Below are positions 8,073 to 16,144 of a stretch of 64,000 bases of DNA, in pieces. The stretch's first letter is position 1. The number at the start of each line of letters is the position of its first letter. The DNA is taken from contig NZ_FRBL01000001.1 of NCBI RefSeq assembly GCF_900142605.1, forward strand, positions 310,001 to 374,000, given 5' to 3'. This DNA is from Chitinophaga jiangningensis (GTDB lineage Bacteria; Bacteroidota; Bacteroidia; Chitinophagales; Chitinophagaceae). Position numbers and translations under genes: made by a program. The notes under the pieces were generated by a model. That model had not been told where the DNA came from and did no database searches. It was given only the letters and a program-made list of their open reading frames with translations.

Positions 8073-10604
8073 TTACGCTTCTGATTTTTCTGATTTGCTT
8101 TTGCTGGAGTTTTTCAACGTGAACACCAGTTTCTGGTTTTCTTTGTCCAGGTCAGCCACCAGTACATCTCCATCATGAATATTCATGTTGAGGATTTCTT
8201 CCGCTAAAGGATCTTCCAGGTATTTCTGGATGGCCCTGTGCAGCGGACGGGCACCGAACTGTTGGTCGTAGCCTTTATCTGCCAGGAATCCTTTGGCTTC
8301 GTCTGTCAGTTCCAGGCTGAAGCCCAGGCTGTTCAAACGTTTGAGCACACTCTTCATGGTGATGTCGATGATAGTATAGATATGCTCTTTGGTGAGCTGG
8401 TTAAATATAATCACATCATCGATCCTGTTCAGGAACTCAGGAGAGAAAGTACGTTTCAGTGCTTTTTCAATTACTGATTTGGTATTTTCCTCTTCTGTGC
8501 TTGCACGGGCGGTGGTGGTAAAACCTACGCCTGCACCGAAGTCTTTCAACTGACGGGCACCAATGTTAGAGGTCATGATAATGAGGGTATTTTTAAAGTC
8601 TACCTTACGGCCAAGGCCATCGGTCAGGATACCATCATCCAGTACCTGTAACAGCAGGTTATAGATGTCAGGGTGTGCTTTTTCAATTTCATCCAGGAGG
8701 ATTACGGAGTAAGGTTTGCGGCGAACCTTTTCAGTAAGCTGACCACCTTCCTCATAACCAACATATCCCGGAGGTGCACCAATTAAGCGGCTTACGGAGA
8801 ATTTCTCCATGTACTCACTCATATCGATACGGATCAGTGCATCATCGGAGTCGAACATATAGCGGGCCAGTGATTTGGCGAGCTCTGTTTTACCCACCCC
8901 GGTAGGCCCGAGGAAGATGAATGTACCGATTGGTTTTTTAGGATCTTTCAGCCCTACACGGTTACGCTGGATGGCTTTGGTGACTTTGCTGATCGCTTCG
9001 TCCTGGCCTACCACGGCACCTTTCAGGTCTTCACCCATGCGGCGTAATTTATCGCTTTCTGCCTGTACCATCCTTTTCACAGGGATACCGGTCATCATGC
9101 TTACTACTTCCGCGATGGCTTCCTCATCAATAGGGTAGCGTTTGTGCTTCACTTCTTCTTCCCACATTGCTTTAGCGCGTTCCAGGTCTTCACCCAGTTT
9201 CTTCTCTGTATCGCGCAGTGCAGCGGCTTCTTCGAAGCGTTGGCTTTTCACTACTTTATTTTTTTCCTGCTTGATATCTTCGATTTGTTTTTCCAGGTCG
9301 AGGATATTTTGCGGAACATTGATGTTTTTCAGGTGAACGCGCGCACCTACTTCGTCCAGCACATCGATGGCTTTATCGGGCAGGAGGCGGTCGGTCATAT
9401 AACGATCACTCAATTTCACGCATGCTTCAATCGCATCTTCGGTGTAGCTAACGTTATGGTATTCTTCATAACGTGGCTTAATGTTATTGAGGATCTGAAT
9501 GGTTTCTTCCACGCTGGGTGGTTCTACCATCACTTTTTGGAAACGGCGGTCGAGGGCACCATCTTTCTCAATATACATGCGGTATTCATCCAGTGTGGAT
9601 GCGCCGATGCATTGGAGTTCGCCTCTTGCGAGGGCTGGTTTAAAGATGTTGGAAGCATCCAGGGAACCTGAAGCGCCGCCTGCACCAACGATCGTGTGAA
9701 TTTCATCGATAAACAGGATAACGTCCCTGTTTTTCTCGAGTTCATTCATAATCGCCTTCATCCTTTCCTCAAACTGGCCACGGTATTTGGTACCGGCCAC
9801 GAGAGCGGCGAGGTCGAGGCTCACTACACGTTTATCGAACAGCACGCGGGAAACTTTGCGCTGCACAATGCGGAGGGCAAGCCCTTCCACGATAGCGGTT
9901 TTACCTACACCCGGCTCCCCGATGAGGATAGGGTTATTCTTTTTACGACGGGACAGTATCTGTGAAACACGTTCAATTTCCTGTTCACGACCAACTATCG
10001 GGTCTAAGCTGCCACTCTCGGCCAGCTTGGTGATGTCTCTACCAAAGTTATCCAGCACCGGAGTTTTGGATTTGGTATTGGCTTGTTTGGATTTCGAAGC
10101 GTAGGATTTCCTTTCGTCTTCAAATTCCTCCTCACCCGGATCATCAAATTCTGCTTTGGGATCAGCAGATTTTACAAAGCCCAGTTCGTTTTTAAAAGTA
10201 TCGTAGTCCACGTCAAATTGTTGTAAGATTTGTGTACAAACGTTTTCTTTATTTTTCAGGATAGACAGCATGAGGTGTTCTGTTTCCACGGTAGCGCTCT
10301 TGAGGGCTTTTGCCTCGAGGACGGTAACGCGGATCACTTTCTCAGCTTGTCTGGTCAGGGGTAAACTATTGATGTTTGCAATATTTTTCCCCGTCTTATC
10401 CTTTACAGCCAATTCTACTTCCTTGCGTAATTCGTACAGGTCTACGTTCAACGCTTGCAGAATCTTTACGGCCGTACCTTCGCCTTCGCGAATAATACCC
10501 AACAGCAGGTGTTCAGTACCGATGAAATCATTTCCCAGGCGTAAAGCTTCCTCCCTGCTGAACGAAATGATCTCCTTAACTTGCGGTGAAAAATTCTGGT
10601 CCAT
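8073..10604 (-). CDS. clpC: ATP-dependent Clp protease ATP-binding subunit ClpC
   Basis: The product has 843 residues, the usual ClpC length. Two Clp-N repeats (1-145) precede a linker, then AAA1 with Walker A GEPGVGKT, a middle domain containing a UVR-like stretch (VVKSQRFEEAAALRD), and AAA2 with Walker A GPTGVGKT and Walker B VILLDEIEKAH. ClpC is a hexameric unfoldase that feeds proteins to ClpP and helps refold or remove damaged proteins in the cytosol. No clpP or mcsAB lies next to it, as is usual in this phylum. The gene is monocistronic and ends at a strong terminator. Confidence 0.97.
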   Translation of the reverse strand: MDQNFSPQVKEIISFSREEALRLGNDFIGTEHLLLGIIREGEGTAVKILQALNVDLYELRKEVELAVKDKTGKNIANINSLPLTRQAEKVIRVTVLEAKALKSATVETEHLMLSILKNKENVCTQILQQFDVDYDTFKNELGFVKSADPKAEFDDPGEEEFEDERKSYASKSKQANTKSKTPVLDNFGRDITKLAESGSLDPIVGREQEIERVSQILSRRKKNNPILIGEPGVGKTAIVEGLALRIVQRKVSRVLFDKRVVSLDLAALVAGTKYRGQFEERMKAIMNELEKNRDVILFIDEIHTIVGAGGASGSLDASNIFKPALARGELQCIGASTLDEYRMYIEKDGALDRRFQKVMVEPPSVEETIQILNNIKPRYEEYHNVSYTEDAIEACVKLSDRYMTDRLLPDKAIDVLDEVGARVHLKNINVPQNILDLEKQIEDIKQEKNKVVKSQRFEEAAALRDTEKKLGEDLERAKAMWEEEVKHKRYPIDEEAIAEVVSMMTGIPVKRMVQAESDKLRRMGEDLKGAVVGQDEAISKVTKAIQRNRVGLKDPKKPIGTFIFLGPTGVGKTELAKSLARYMFDSDDALIRIDMSEYMEKFSVSRLIGAPPGYVGYEEGGQLTEKVRRKPYSVILLDEIEKAHPDIYNLLLQVLDDGILTDGLGRKVDFKNTLIIMTSNIGARQLKDFGAGVGFTTTARASTEEENTKSVIEKALKRTFSPEFLNRIDDVIIFNQLTKEHIYTIIDITMKSVLKRLNSLGFSLELTDEAKGFLADKGYDQQFGARPLHRAIQKYLEDPLAEEILNMNIHDGDVLVADLDKENQKLVFTLKNSSKSKSEKSEA

Positions 10605-10905
10605 TGTGAATAAATTAGATTATAAAAACCCTTACGGGGGCATGCTTATACAATAATAACGAATAATTCTGATTTCCTTTGACAGCGAATTAGATGGATT
10701 GAAGTTATTCCTTTTTATACTCCTTCATCTTACACTTTAATAGTATAACATTATTTTTGTGGGTGAAATGGGTACGGGTCTTTTTAAAAATATCTACGAA
10801 GAAACAAATGTATTTGTTCGTTCTCTCCAGGGTATTTTTTAGAGGCGGGTCCCAGATTAGTTTCAGTTTATTGATTCTTACTAAAATATAAACAAGATCC
10901 AACGC
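10605..10905. other. Divergent intergenic region between clpC and the STAS gene
   Basis: This AT-rich region of 301 bases must carry the promoters of two divergent genes. I could not assign a convincing TAnnTTTG element, operator or hairpin. The ORF reading through 10705-10902 on the minus strand has no sensible composition and is dismissed. Confidence 0.4.
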
Positions 10906-11280
10906 ATGAAATTCAAAATTGATACCAAAGAAAAAATAGTGGTTTTTTGTCCAGAAGAGAATGCTTTGGATGCTAATTTGTCAGCTTCTTTTGTAGAAAC
11001 AGCCACCACCCTGCCTGGCCTGGATACCCGTAACCTCATACTGGATTTACATTTCCTCGAAAAATTAGACGAGCCTGGCACAGAAGCCATTTTAGCAGTT
11101 TATACATTTATGTATGACAACAACCGGTCCTGCGCGGTAACGGGTCTTAACAGCGATTTAACACCTGTACTCAAGGCGGCTGCCCCTGAGAACTTCAATT
11201 TCGCCCCTACTATGGCTGAAGCGATTGACCTGGTGATGATGGAGGAACTGGAAAGGGAATTATTGGACGGAATGGAATAA
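10906..11280 (+). CDS. STAS-domain protein (anti-sigma antagonist-like)
   Basis: The product has 124 residues. Strand-helix alternation and the segment LILDLHFLEKLDEPGTEAILAVY correspond to the STAS fold, in which a Ser/Thr in the loop after the LDL strand is phosphorylated by an anti-sigma kinase in the SpoIIAA/RsbV group. Here that position is occupied by EKLDEPGTE, so a Thr (in PGTE) is the nearest candidate and the canonical DSSG is missing. The acidic tail MMEELERELLDGME is unusual. It lies 28 bases before rnz on the same strand, probably one transcript. No cognate kinase or sigma factor is near, so a phospho-switch role is not shown. Confidence 0.8.
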   Translation: MKFKIDTKEKIVVFCPEENALDANLSASFVETATTLPGLDTRNLILDLHFLEKLDEPGTEAILAVYTFMYDNNRSCAVTGLNSDLTPVLKAAAPENFNFAPTMAEAIDLVMMEELERELLDGME

Positions 11281-11308
11281 TTTAGCTATTCGCAAGTAAA
11301 TAATACTA

Positions 11309-12217
11309 ATGTTTGGTGTAACGATTTTAGGTAATAATTCGGCCATTCCCACGTTGGACAGGCACCCCACGGCGCAGATCGTTACGTGTAATGATCAGTT
11401 GCTGCTACTGGACTGCGGGGAAGGCACCCAGCTACAATTCGCGAAATACAAGATCCGGCGCAGCAAACTGAGATATATTTTTATCAGCCACCTTCATGGC
11501 GATCATTATTTTGGGCTGATAGGCCTGCTGAACACCCTCAACCTGATGGGCAGAACGGAGCCGCTTACCATTTTCGGCCCTGGTGAACTACAGCAAATCC
11601 TGCAGATACAGCTGGATGTTTCCGGTACGGCGTTCCGGTTTGAGCTAACTTATGTGACCCTGGAACCAGGGCAAGCGGGCATCATCCTGGAAGATAAAGA
11701 CCTGACAGTCAGGTGTTTCCCAACCGAACACCGGATTACCTGCTTTGGATATTCCGTAGAGCTGCAGAAGAAAAAGCGCAAATTATTACCTGATCAGGCC
11801 AAAGCCTATGAGATTCCTTCAGCGTTCTACGGAAAGCTACAGGATGGTGAAGATTATTTACGCAAGGACGGGACGCTGGTAAAAAATGATTGGGTGACCT
11901 TACCACCTGAGAAGGGCAAGCGTTACGTGTACTGTGCCGATACGATATATGATGTAAACCTGATTCCTCATTTGCGTGGTGCGGACCTGGTTTATCATGA
12001 AACTACCTATCTGCATGTATTGGAAAAGCAGGCCGCGGAGCGGTTTCATACAACAACAGTACAGGCGGCGACACTGGCGGCAGCGGCCAATGCAAAACGG
12101 TTACTGATCGGGCATTTTTCCTCCAAATACACGGAGTTGAACTTCTTCCTGGATGAAACGAGACCAATATTTCCTAATACTGACATCGCTGAGGAGGGAG
12201 TTACCTTCCTGGTGTAA
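11309..12217 (+). CDS. rnz: Ribonuclease Z
   Basis: The product has 302 residues. It is a metallo-beta-lactamase fold endonuclease that removes 3' trailers from tRNA precursors. The zinc motif HLHGDH is at residues 61-66, preceded by LLLDCGEGTQ; the later ligands are in PTEHRITCFGY, YCADTIYD and the conserved HETTYL and LIGHFSSKY segments. Length and order match the short RNase Z form. Neither tRNA-Asp gene in the window encodes a full CCA end, consistent with dependence on 3' processing and CCA addition. Confidence 0.95.
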   Translation: MFGVTILGNNSAIPTLDRHPTAQIVTCNDQLLLLDCGEGTQLQFAKYKIRRSKLRYIFISHLHGDHYFGLIGLLNTLNLMGRTEPLTIFGPGELQQILQIQLDVSGTAFRFELTYVTLEPGQAGIILEDKDLTVRCFPTEHRITCFGYSVELQKKKRKLLPDQAKAYEIPSAFYGKLQDGEDYLRKDGTLVKNDWVTLPPEKGKRYVYCADTIYDVNLIPHLRGADLVYHETTYLHVLEKQAAERFHTTTVQAATLAAAANAKRLLIGHFSSKYTELNFFLDETRPIFPNTDIAEEGVTFLV

Positions 12218-12244
12218 CAAAGTGTTACTCAAATTACACATATT

Positions 12245-12281
12245 AAAAAGGCCTCAATGGACTTACCATTGAGGCCTTTTT
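12245..12281. terminator. Bidirectional terminator between rnz and dapA
   Basis: A 16-bp stem, AAAAAGGCCTCAATGG with its complement around ACTTA, has A and T runs on both sides, so it can terminate convergent rnz and dapA. Confidence 0.93.
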
Positions 12282-12300
12282 ATATAAAGAATTGTAACCT

Positions 12301-13176
12301 TTAGTATTTGGAGAGATAGTCACCGATCTGTTGGTAAAGGCCATCCGTAGCTGGAACAACAGGCAGGCGGAAGTAGTTTTCCACCAGGCCGCGGTTAGCC
12401 AAAAATGCTTTGATACCGGCAGGATTATTTTCGGAGAACATCAGGTCGAAGCCTTTCAGCATTTTGTTATTGAGGGCGCGTGCGGCTGGATAATCGTTAT
12501 TCAGCGCGGCTTTCACCATGGCGGAGAAGTCGGTTGCAAAGTAATTGGCTGCAACAGAAATAACGCCATCCATGCCACAGGCCAGCTGTGCGAGGGCCAG
12601 TGCATCATCGCCGGAAACCACGATAAAGTCTTTCGGCTTATCGCGGAGAATCTGCATGCATTGCACCATTTCGCCGGAAGCTTCCTTCATGGCTACGATA
12701 TTTTCTACTTCGTGAGCGAGGCGCAGGGTTGTATCGGCGGTCATGTTACGACCGGTACGGCCAGGCACGTTGTAGAGGATAATTGGCTTAGGGGAAGCAG
12801 CAGCGATTGTTTTATAATGCTGATAGATGCCTTCCTGTGTAGGTTTGCTGTAGTATGGTGCTACGCTGAGGATGGCTGCTGCCTCGTCGAGCGGGCAGGT
12901 TTCCAGGCGTTTTACTACATCTCTTGTGTTATAGTCACCGATACCCACAACCACAGGCACCCGCTTCGCTACCTTTTCGAAGGTAAACTTCATCAAATCA
13001 AGCTTCTCTTCTGAAGAAAGGGTTGGAGTTTCACCGGTTGTACCGAGGGATACAACATAGTCAACTCCGCCATCAATCACATAGTTGATCAGCTTTTCCA
13101 AAGCATTCCAGTCTATGCTTTCATCTGCTTTAAAGGGTGTTACTAGCGCCACCCCGGTGCCTCTTAATTGTTCCAT
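12301..13176 (-). CDS. dapA: 4-Hydroxy-tetrahydrodipicolinate synthase
   Basis: The product has 291 residues. It condenses pyruvate with aspartate semialdehyde, the first committed step toward diaminopimelate and lysine. The Schiff-base lysine is Lys164 in VAMKEASG; the catalytic Tyr is in YNVPGRT (Tyr135), and the threonines of the proton relay are in SLGTTGE (45-50). Length is standard. It follows accA on the same strand, but a hairpin with T-rich tail lies between them, so the two are probably transcribed separately or attenuated. Confidence 0.97.
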   Translation of the reverse strand: MEQLRGTGVALVTPFKADESIDWNALEKLINYVIDGGVDYVVSLGTTGETPTLSSEEKLDLMKFTFEKVAKRVPVVVGIGDYNTRDVVKRLETCPLDEAAAILSVAPYYSKPTQEGIYQHYKTIAAASPKPIILYNVPGRTGRNMTADTTLRLAHEVENIVAMKEASGEMVQCMQILRDKPKDFIVVSGDDALALAQLACGMDGVISVAANYFATDFSAMVKAALNNDYPAARALNNKMLKGFDLMFSENNPAGIKAFLANRGLVENYFRLPVVPATDGLYQQIGDYLSKY

Positions 13177-13200
13177 GATTGTGTTTGCGAAAAAACAAAA

Positions 13201-13227
13201 TTAGAATTTCGGAGCCCGAAATTCTAA
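13201..13227 (-). terminator. Terminator between accA and dapA
   Basis: A 12-bp stem (TTAGAATTTCGG with its complement, loop 13213-13215) is followed on the minus strand by TTTTGTTTTTT. It follows the accA stop by 29 bases. Confidence 0.85.
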
Positions 13228-13255
13228 TTTTTTATTGTCTTCTCTAAATAATTTT

Positions 13256-14209
13256 TTACTGCTCTTCAAAAAAGCCCATATGAGAGAACTTGTCGATACG
13301 TTGCTGGATACGGGTATCCGCGTCGATTTTCTTCAATTCAGCCAGTTCCTGTTTGATACGTTTTTTAAGTATATCAGCCATTTCATCCTGGTTTACGTGG
13401 GCACCACCGAGCGGTTCGCGGATAACGCCGTCTACCAGTCCGAATTGCGCCATGTAGTCTGAAGTGAGTTTGAGTTCTTCAGCGGCTTTTTCTTTAAAGT
13501 TCCAGCTGCGCCAGAGGATGGTGGAGCAGTTTTCCGGAGAGATAACGGTGTACCAGCTGTTTTCGAGCATGAGTACACGGTCGCCGATACCGATACCAAG
13601 CGCGCCGCCGGAGGCTCCTTCACCGATGATGACACAGATAACCGGTACGCGGAGTTTAAACATTTCGAAGAGGTTACGGGCGATTGCTTCGGCCTGGCCT
13701 CTTTCTTCCGCTTCCAGTCCCGGATAGGCGCCGGGGGTATCTATCAGTGTAACGATTGGCTTGTTAAATCTTTCTGCGAGTCTCATCAGGCGCAGGGCCT
13801 TACGATAACCTTCAGGATTAGCCATACCAAAGTTCCTGAGCTGGCGCATTTTGGTATTTACTCCTTTTTGCTGACCGATGAACATCACTGTTTCTCCATC
13901 GAGGTCGGCGAAGCCACCTACCATGGCTTTATCGTCTTTTACGTTACGATCGCCGTGCAGTTCCACAAAGTTGGTGCACATCTTTTCGATATACGCCAGA
14001 GTATAGGGCCTATCGGGATGACGACTGAGCTGAACCCTTTGCCATGCGGTCAGGTTGCCATAGAGTTCCTGGCGGGTACTTGCGATTTTAGCTTCGTACT
14101 CGGCAACAGTAGCGGAAACGTCTACGCCTGACTTTTCACCATTTTCCTTCAGCTTGGCCAGCTGGTCGTATAAATTTTCGATAGGTTTTTCGAAATCCAG
14201 GAATTGCAT
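13256..14209 (-). CDS. accA: Acetyl-CoA carboxylase carboxyltransferase subunit alpha
   Basis: The product has 317 residues. AccA forms an alpha2-beta2 carboxyltransferase with AccD and moves the carboxyl group from biotin to acetyl-CoA, giving malonyl-CoA for fatty acid synthesis. The N-terminal FEKPIENLYDQLAKLK, the central LHGDRNVKDDKAMVGGFA and the oxyanion region VIGEGASGGALGIGIGDRVLMLEN are all typical. accD is not adjacent, as is common. The start gives MQFLDFEKPIE, the usual N-terminus. Confidence 0.97.
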   Translation of the reverse strand: MQFLDFEKPIENLYDQLAKLKENGEKSGVDVSATVAEYEAKIASTRQELYGNLTAWQRVQLSRHPDRPYTLAYIEKMCTNFVELHGDRNVKDDKAMVGGFADLDGETVMFIGQQKGVNTKMRQLRNFGMANPEGYRKALRLMRLAERFNKPIVTLIDTPGAYPGLEAEERGQAEAIARNLFEMFKLRVPVICVIIGEGASGGALGIGIGDRVLMLENSWYTVISPENCSTILWRSWNFKEKAAEELKLTSDYMAQFGLVDGVIREPLGGAHVNQDEMADILKKRIKQELAELKKIDADTRIQQRIDKFSHMGFFEEQ

Positions 14210-14272
14210 AATTTGACTAAATTGGTTAAAGTACGGTGTAAAGATAGTGCTGAAAATTTTTTTTAAAAAAGA

Positions 14273-14305
14273 TTTGCTAAAATGAAAACTTTGTTGCTAT
14301 CTTTG
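14273..14305 (+). promoter_or_regulatory. Bacteroidota-type promoter of tRNA-Asp (copy 1)
   Basis: TTTG at 14273-14276 and TATCTTTG at 14298-14305 are separated by 21 bases, fitting the phylum's TTTG-N19-21-TAnnTTTG pattern. The second tRNA-Asp has the same arrangement. Confidence 0.75.
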
Positions 14306-14376
14306 CAATCCCAAAACGGTACAACACAACGGATTGGGAAACAGAAAGATAGCAAGTATCTTGACTATATTTTCGA

Positions 14377-14450
14377 GGATCGGTAGTTCAGTTGGTTAGA
14401 ATGCCGCCCTGTCACGGCGGAGGTCGCGGGTTCGAGTCCCGTCCGGTCCG
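14377..14450 (+). tRNA. tRNA-Asp (GTC)
   Basis: The 74-base gene folds as a cloverleaf. The acceptor stem GGATCGG pairs with CCGGTCC (one G-T pair), discriminator G at 14450. The anticodon loop is CTGTCAC, so GTC. The T-loop is GGTTCGAGTCC. The 3' CCA is not fully encoded (CA then G). An identical gene lies at 60141-60214. Confidence 0.98.
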
Positions 14451-14461
14451 CAGTAATGCGG

Positions 14462-14492
14462 AAAAAGCCTGCTCAAATGAGCAGGCTTTTTT
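14462..14492. terminator. Terminator after tRNA-Asp, also facing the ATPase gene
   Basis: A 13-bp stem (14463-14475 with 14478-14490, GCCTGCTCA core) is flanked by A and T runs on both sides. It can end the tRNA transcript and the convergent ATPase gene that stops at 14512. Confidence 0.92.
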
Positions 14493-14511
14493 TATTTTAA
14501 GGAACAAATAC

Positions 14512-15933
14512 TTACCTAAACAAATCCTCCAGCGTTAAATTATTTTGTACCAACCCATTAGCATACATATTTCTTACTAATCCAAAAGTGGTTATCATCG
14601 TTAGAAAAATGGCTTTGTTAGTGTTAGTTGCTGCCCGGAATGTATCTATCTTGTCCTGAAGTTCTTCCTGATATTTTTTATCAATAGTAAAAGGGCTGGC
14701 AGAAAATTTCATTTCACAAATATTAATAACATCATCCTTCCTGTCTATCACTAAATCTATTTGTCGCTTATTCCCTTCTCCGGAATTTATCCAAGAAGAA
14801 CTGGTAGTCTGAATACCACTAATTCCAAGCGCATTTTTGATCTCTGCCAAATGGGCCAGACACACTTGCTCAAAGGCATATCCACTCCAGGCTCTATGTT
14901 GTGGAGATTCAAGTCCATTGAGCCATGTATTCTCTTCATATAGATGATTTCCTCGTATAAATCTGATATAAAACAGGGAATAAAAATCACTCAGTTGAAA
15001 AAGGCTACTTTTTTCCCTTTTACCAAAAGGTGAATATTTCCGTATAAAGCCGCTTTCCTCCAATTCTCTTAATATTCTCGTTGTACTTCCAGCATTGGGC
15101 AATCCCGTATAATCAATTATTTCCGAGCGGGTTAATCCCCTAACCTTCTTACTTAAAGCTTCGATTACCAAGAGATGCCTTTCTGCTTTATTAAATAGTG
15201 ATGTATAAAGGTCATTAAACTCTTCGGTCAATAAGCCATCACGTTGGAAACATAGTCGATTAATATTCTGAGCAGCACTCATACTTACGTCCACATGGTC
15301 CAAGTAAAATGGCACCCCACCTAAAACCATGTATAGCTGAACTATTTGGTATCTACTAAATACGCCACCACGACGCTGAAAGAATATCTCACATTCCTTT
15401 AATGAAAAAGGTTCGAGCCGAATCCTCAGCGTCACCCTATTATGCAATCCGCCCTTATTGTGAATAAGAGTGTTGATCATCCAAGAAGCAGCAGAGCCAC
15501 ATACAATTAGAATGATATCTTTTCTTGCACTTGCAAATGAATTCCAGAAATAGTCAAGTGCCTGAATGAAACCAGATTGAGCTGTATCTAACCATGGAAG
15601 TTCATCAAGAAAAACAACTTTCCTGTCATGAGTACTTTTTAGCAATAACTCTTCCAACAGCGCAAATGCATCAAACCAATTTTGTGGAACTGATACAGGT
15701 TCCCCCAGGTTATATTTCTGTATCGCTCTATGAAAATTGGATAAATTCTGCTGTAGGTTTGTATTAGCCACCCCCGTCAGATAAAATGTAAATTTCTGTT
15801 GAAATGCCTCTCTGATAAGAAAAGTTTTGCCGATTCTTCGCCTACCGTATACCGCAATAAACTGGGATGTTTCGGAATTCATTGCTTTATCCAACAGATT
15901 TAATTCCTTCTCTCTTCCGATTAGTCTATTCAT
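14512..15933 (-). CDS. Archaeal-type ATPase with C-terminal DUF234 / nuclease-like domain
   Basis: The product has 473 residues. The N-terminal STAND-like AAA domain (archaeal ATPase family, ATPase_2) has Walker A GRRRIGKT at 30-37 and Walker B-like KVVFLDELPWLD. A winged-helix segment follows near residues 250-300 (LTRSEIIDYTGLPNAGSTTRI). The C-terminal region has the DUF234 pattern with QIDLVID...ICEMKFS, matching the D...ExK core of PD-(D/E)xK nucleases. Proteins of this family are often multi-copy in Bacteroidota; their role is not settled, with selfish or defence functions suggested by context. The gene is visibly AT-richer than accA/dapA, lies between a tRNA gene and a palindromic array, and has no operon partner. 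Confidence 0.85.
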   Translation of the reverse strand: MNRLIGREKELNLLDKAMNSETSQFIAVYGRRRIGKTFLIREAFQQKFTFYLTGVANTNLQQNLSNFHRAIQKYNLGEPVSVPQNWFDAFALLEELLLKSTHDRKVVFLDELPWLDTAQSGFIQALDYFWNSFASARKDIILIVCGSAASWMINTLIHNKGGLHNRVTLRIRLEPFSLKECEIFFQRRGGVFSRYQIVQLYMVLGGVPFYLDHVDVSMSAAQNINRLCFQRDGLLTEEFNDLYTSLFNKAERHLLVIEALSKKVRGLTRSEIIDYTGLPNAGSTTRILRELEESGFIRKYSPFGKREKSSLFQLSDFYSLFYIRFIRGNHLYEENTWLNGLESPQHRAWSGYAFEQVCLAHLAEIKNALGISGIQTTSSSWINSGEGNKRQIDLVIDRKDDVINICEMKFSASPFTIDKKYQEELQDKIDTFRAATNTNKAIFLTMITTFGLVRNMYANGLVQNNLTLEDLFR

Positions 15934-15950
15934 TTTTACTCAATTTTAAT

Positions 15951-16070
15951 ATTTAGAGCCAAATTGCCGGGCAATTTGGCTCTAAATATACAATTTTACC
16001 CACTTAGAGCCAAATTGCCCGGCAATTTGGCTCTAAGTACACTAAAACACCCAGTTAAAGCCAAATTGTT
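15951..16070. repeat. 51-bp periodic palindromic array upstream of the ATPase
   Basis: Two 37-base near-perfect palindromes (arms 15951-15968/15970-15987 and 16002-16019/16021-16038; core TTAGAGCCAAATTGCC) start exactly 51 bases apart. A degenerate third half-copy begins 51 bases on, at 16053 (AGTTAAAGCCAAATTG). The 14-base spacers end in ACCC both times. The array starts 18 bases before the ATPase start codon, so it may be an operator or a recognition site for that protein. Confidence 0.85.
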
Positions 16071-16091
16071 CTAACGCTTACAACACCAATG

Positions 16092-16120
16092 AAAAATCCC
16101 CGGGCACTCACCGCACCCGG
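16092..16120 (-). terminator. Probable terminator of the FAD oxidoreductase gene
   Basis: CCGGG and CCCGG pair across 16100-16120, and the minus strand continues with GATTTTTC. The stem is short with an 11-base loop, so this call is weak. Confidence 0.45.
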
Positions 16121-16144
16121 AACACCAACATCTCCCTAAAAAAC

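Noticed and set aside
10705..10902. Minus-strand ORF in the clpC-STAS gap
   Set aside because: Low-complexity Lys/Asn content, no homology-like motifs and it would overlap needed promoters.
10906..11280. RsbV-type switch partner for the ECF sigma factor at 42503
   Set aside because: They are 31 kb apart, ECF sigma factors are not governed by STAS antagonists, and the usual phospho-Ser motif is lacking.
15951..16070. CRISPR array
   Set aside because: Only two full units, spacers of 14 bases and palindromic repeats; no cas genes. Better read as operator-like or element repeats.
14377..16070. tRNA-integrated genomic island with att sites
   Set aside because: No copy of the tRNA 3' end is found beyond the ATPase gene and there is no integrase.
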